From HIMB11 sp965657135 (GTDB lineage Bacteria > Pseudomonadota > Alphaproteobacteria > Rhodobacterales > Rhodobacteraceae): a DNA stretch of 7,050 nucleotides. The position numbers were made by a program, and so were the translations under genes. How positions within the stretch are numbered: position 1 is the first letter of the stretch; every line of letters starts with the position of its first letter. This document shows positions 5,474-7,050 of this stretch, one piece after another. The notes under the pieces were generated by a model. The model was not told where the DNA came from. It was given only the letters and a program-made list of their open reading frames with translations, and made no database searches. Location: positions 1 to 7,050 of the forward strand of contig CBFHNF010000040.1 of the NCBI GenBank assembly GCA_965657135.1, written 5' to 3'.

Positions 5474-6358
5474 TTATCCCTTGTTCCAATAACTTTTTGC
5501 CAAGTTCAAAAGGAATTCACCAGAATATCCTGGATATGCAGATTTCATTCCCGAAACGAAATCATCCGCCGTTTCAGACTCGTTCCAGATACGATCCATT
5601 TCGTGCAAATACGACATGGCAGTTGTCAATTCACCCCGTGTTGCAGGCACACCATGACCAACCAAATGCGTGTCAAAAGCGGGATCATCACGCAAGGTTT
5701 CAAGCGTTTTAATCCAATTTTTCCGATCCATACCAGGGGCGAAATATACCCCATTGTAAACAAGATCCTGAACAATCGCGACTTTTTGTTCGGGCAATAC
5801 AGCAACCAACATTTTCAGCGCCTCATTATTATCATAGGCACGGTATTCAACGGGTACGCCACCGATTTCCGTTATGCCCAATGCGATATCCGGACCATTT
5901 AGCAAACTGGTTGGCTCCATCCATTCACCGCCAGTTGCCTCTTCTCTCAGGTTTTCGCGCACCCCAGGCACAGTTGAAAATGTAATGTGCCCCATGGCGC
6001 CAACCCCACCCCAGTGATCCGGGTGTTCATGGCTGACATAAGCGGTATGAACGGGTTTACCTGTACTAGCGATCAGCGCGGCGACTTCACCAGCGGTTGG
6101 CGGAATCATCGTTGCATCACAAACCAATAATTTGTCGCCCATTTCGATGACGTGGCTGGTCACATTTACCGTGCGGGCAGGCGAGACGTATGAATGAAAT
6201 TTCACTCCATTTTTTGTGAAACTATGTACAGTTCCATTTGGAATCGATTCTTGAGCGTGAACCGGCGTGGGCGTTAGTCCACCCTTCAGCAGCGCAGCTG
6301 CCCCAGCGGTCATTAAGGCACCGGTTAACACAGTACGGCGTGACAATAGATTTGGCAT
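5474..6358 (-). CDS. Tat-exported metallo-beta-lactamase-fold hydrolase with an atypical metal site
   Basis: A 294-aa protein. The N-terminus has a twin-arginine signal: SRRTVLTG (6-13), an alanine-rich hydrophobic stretch (14-25) and a likely cleavage at VHA-Q (33-36), so it is folded in the cytosol and exported. The MBL core is clear: strand with Asp81 (LVCDATM), HxHxDH as SHEHPDHWGG (His110, His112, Asp114, His115), Asp198 in VAIVQDLVY (the usual 'tGD' position) and His235 in LVGHG. The usual GHT motif between them, a zinc-2 side histidine, is not visible; the equivalent place reads YRAYDNNEA (172-180). It could be a one-metal or differently liganded enzyme; the substrate cannot be named. 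The start at 6358 has AGGAG (plus-strand 6365-6369) 6 nt upstream. It is divergent from an HxlR regulator, which probably controls it, and is followed by a strong hairpin. Confidence 0.88.
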   Translation of the reverse strand: MPNLLSRRTVLTGALMTAGAAALLKGGLTPTPVHAQESIPNGTVHSFTKNGVKFHSYVSPARTVNVTSHVIEMGDKLLVCDATMIPPTAGEVAALIASTGKPVHTAYVSHEHPDHWGGVGAMGHITFSTVPGVRENLREEATGGEWMEPTSLLNGPDIALGITEIGGVPVEYRAYDNNEALKMLVAVLPEQKVAIVQDLVYNGVYFAPGMDRKNWIKTLETLRDDPAFDTHLVGHGVPATRGELTTAMSYLHEMDRIWNESETADDFVSGMKSAYPGYSGEFLLNLAKSYWNKG

Positions 6359-6389
6359 AAAATTCTCCTTTTTTTAAAACCTGCTTTTA

Positions 6390-6406
6390 AGTATTAATTA
6401 TATACT
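6390..6406. promoter_or_regulatory. Candidate HxlR operator in the divergent promoter region
   Basis: AGTAT (6390-6394) and ATACT (6402-6406) form an inverted repeat with a 7-bp AT-only centre. It covers TATAAT on the minus strand (plus 6402-6397), a perfect -10 sequence for the MBL-fold gene, and TATACT (6401-6406), a possible -10 for the regulator. A 5-7-5 AT-rich palindrome fits the dimeric winged-helix regulators of the HxlR family. Neither direction has a good -35, which suits a weak regulated promoter. Confidence 0.45.
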
Positions 6407-6439
6407 AAGCTTCAAGAACGCACCTGAAAGGACCTAAGT

Positions 6440-6811
6440 ATGCCCAAGCTCACCATCTTTGAAAAAATTGAAACAGGTGAATGCCCAATTCGCAGCGTGC
6501 TAGATCGGGTTGGGGATAAGTGGTCGGTATTGATCTTTGTCGCGCTGAAAGATGGCACAAAACGCTTTAATGAAATTAAACGCGCAATCGGGGATATTTC
6601 GCAACGTGTTCTAACGTCAACCCTGCGTCGACTTGAGGCGGACGGATATATCGTCAGAAAAGTTTACCCAACAGCACCTCCCAAGGTTGAATATTCCCTA
6701 ACGCAACGTGGACAAGAATTGTTCCAACTGATCCTGCCCATGATCAAATGGGCCAAGGACAATCGAGAAGGCATTTTTGAAAGCCGCGCTGCGGCCGAAA
6801 ACAAACAATGA
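6440..6811 (+). CDS. HxlR-family winged-helix transcriptional regulator
   Basis: A 123-aa cytosolic dimeric DNA-binding protein. The whole length fits the HxlR domain: CPIRSVLDRVGDKWSVLIFV (15-34), the recognition region RFNEIKRAIGDISQRVLTST (42-61), LRRLEADGYIVRKVYP (62-77), then PPKVEYSLTQRG (80-91) forming the wing, and a dimerising C-terminal helix. Cys15, just before the first helix, is the position conserved in redox- or electrophile-sensing members such as HypR and QorR, so thiol-based sensing is plausible; it is the only cysteine in the protein. AAGGA (6428-6432) lies 7 nt before the ATG. It is transcribed away from the MBL-fold gene with 81 bp between the start codons, the usual layout for a regulator and its target, and it probably also regulates itself. 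Transcription ends at 6923-6954. Confidence 0.93.
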   Translation: MPKLTIFEKIETGECPIRSVLDRVGDKWSVLIFVALKDGTKRFNEIKRAIGDISQRVLTSTLRRLEADGYIVRKVYPTAPPKVEYSLTQRGQELFQLILPMIKWAKDNREGIFESRAAAENKQ

Positions 6812-6881
6812 ATTTATAAATTTCTGTTCCAAGATATCAGGACCGAAGAAATGAAGGGCTTAAGATTATGTTTACTTTTGC

Positions 6882-6914
6882 ACCGACGTGATACCGACAT
6901 TTTACCGACGCGAT
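6882..6914. repeat. Three ACCGAC motifs on an 11-bp period
   Basis: ACCGAC occurs at 6882-6887, 6893-6898 and 6904-6909, exactly 11 bp apart. Units one and three are nearly identical (ACCGACGTGAT and ACCGACGCGAT); the middle one diverges after the hexamer. The array lies 70 bp after the HxlR regulator stop and 9 bp before the terminator stem. Helical spacing would place all three on about the same face of the DNA, as for a cooperative protein site; a short tandem duplication is the simpler explanation. Confidence 0.5.
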
Positions 6915-6922
6915 ACAGAAAC

Positions 6923-6954
6923 AAAAAAACCCCACCAAAAGGTGGGGTTTTTTT
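6923..6954. terminator. Bidirectional intrinsic terminator (rpmJ and the HxlR gene)
   Basis: CCCCACC (6930-6936) pairs with GGTGGGG (6941-6947) around an AAAA loop, flanked by seven A on the left (6923-6929) and seven T on the right (6948-6954). Because the flanks are also complementary, the element is a Rho-independent terminator when read from either strand. It ends rpmJ 24 bp after its stop codon and the convergent regulator transcript. A small TCCC/GGGA repeat (6959-6970) lies between it and rpmJ. Confidence 0.95.
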
Positions 6955-6978
6955 CGGGTCCCAAATGGGACAAAGCTC

Positions 6979-7050
6979 TTAACCCTGACGGGCTTTGAAG
7001 CGGCGTTGCGTCTTGTTAATGACGTATACGCGGCCCTTACGGCGCACGAC
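6979..7050 (-). CDS. rpmJ: Ribosomal protein L36 (bL36), C-terminal part
   Basis: The last 23 residues of a protein whose 5' end lies beyond the right edge. The visible residues, VVRRKGRVYVINKTQRRFKA (first 20) then RQG, match the end of the alphaproteobacterial form of bL36, normally about 41 aa, a small basic component of the large ribosomal subunit. This form lacks the C-terminal zinc-ribbon cysteines and histidine, and none are seen here. The stop is TAA (plus 6979-6981), followed 24 bp later by a strong terminator. The start and promoter cannot be seen. Confidence 0.93.
   Translation of the reverse strand, partial: VVRRKGRVYVINKTQRRFKARQG

Noticed and set aside
5453..5902. 149-aa plus-strand open frame
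   Set aside because: It is antisense to the well-supported MBL-fold gene and runs through its terminator hairpin.
6811..6822. Palindrome AATTTATAAATT at the HxlR gene stop codon
   Set aside because: All A and T, overlaps the stop codon, and such palindromes are expected by chance in AT-rich spacers.
1..7050. CRISPR array, prophage, toxin-antitoxin or other defence system
   Set aside because: No spaced direct-repeat array, integrase, transposase or paired small toxin/antitoxin genes were seen.

Overview
The window looks like chromosomal DNA of an alphaproteobacterium, most likely Rhodobacteraceae (Roseobacter group). The support is the alphaproteobacterial C-terminus of ribosomal protein L36 (rpmJ) at the right edge, an alphaproteobacterial-type ClpB, and a clpB / small gene / pyrF neighbourhood. 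Base composition is moderate and intergenic DNA is AT-rich, so a lower-GC member of the group is plausible. The organism call rests on recognition of protein sequences; no search was run.

Layout, left to right. Positions 1-195 hold no recognisable gene, only two helically spaced A8 tracts. Positions 196-409 hold the decayed remains of a Blh/TIGR01244-type (DUF442-like) phosphatase, its middle deleted and its reading frame broken. Then comes a small exported DUF302 protein (491-943, +). A 10-bp perfect hairpin separates it from the convergent clpB (1030-3648, -). A 188-bp divergent promoter region, rich in palindromes, lies between clpB and a rightward pair: an 86-aa protein of unknown function and pyrF (orotidine 5'-phosphate decarboxylase). 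After pyrF come 237 bp with no convincing gene but nested inverted repeats (a possible structured RNA), and then a leftward 78-aa two-helix membrane protein with its own promoter. Next is a divergent module: a Tat-exported metallo-beta-lactamase-fold protein (5474-6358, -) and an HxlR-family regulator (6440-6811, +), with an inverted repeat in the 81 bp between them. The window ends with three ACCGAC motifs on an 11-bp period, a perfect bidirectional terminator and the 3' end of rpmJ (-).

How the parts relate. ClpB (disaggregation), pyrF (pyrimidine synthesis) and rpmJ (ribosome) are core housekeeping genes. The HxlR/MBL pair is the clearest accessory module and probably an electrophile- or redox-responsive switch controlling its exported neighbour. 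The MBL protein is unusual because the GHT histidine of the standard fold is not visible. I see no mobile element, CRISPR array, tRNA or rRNA. No clear new multi-gene system is present; the best leads are the atypical MBL protein with its regulator, the structured gap after pyrF, and the shared divergent promoter between clpB and the pyrF operon.
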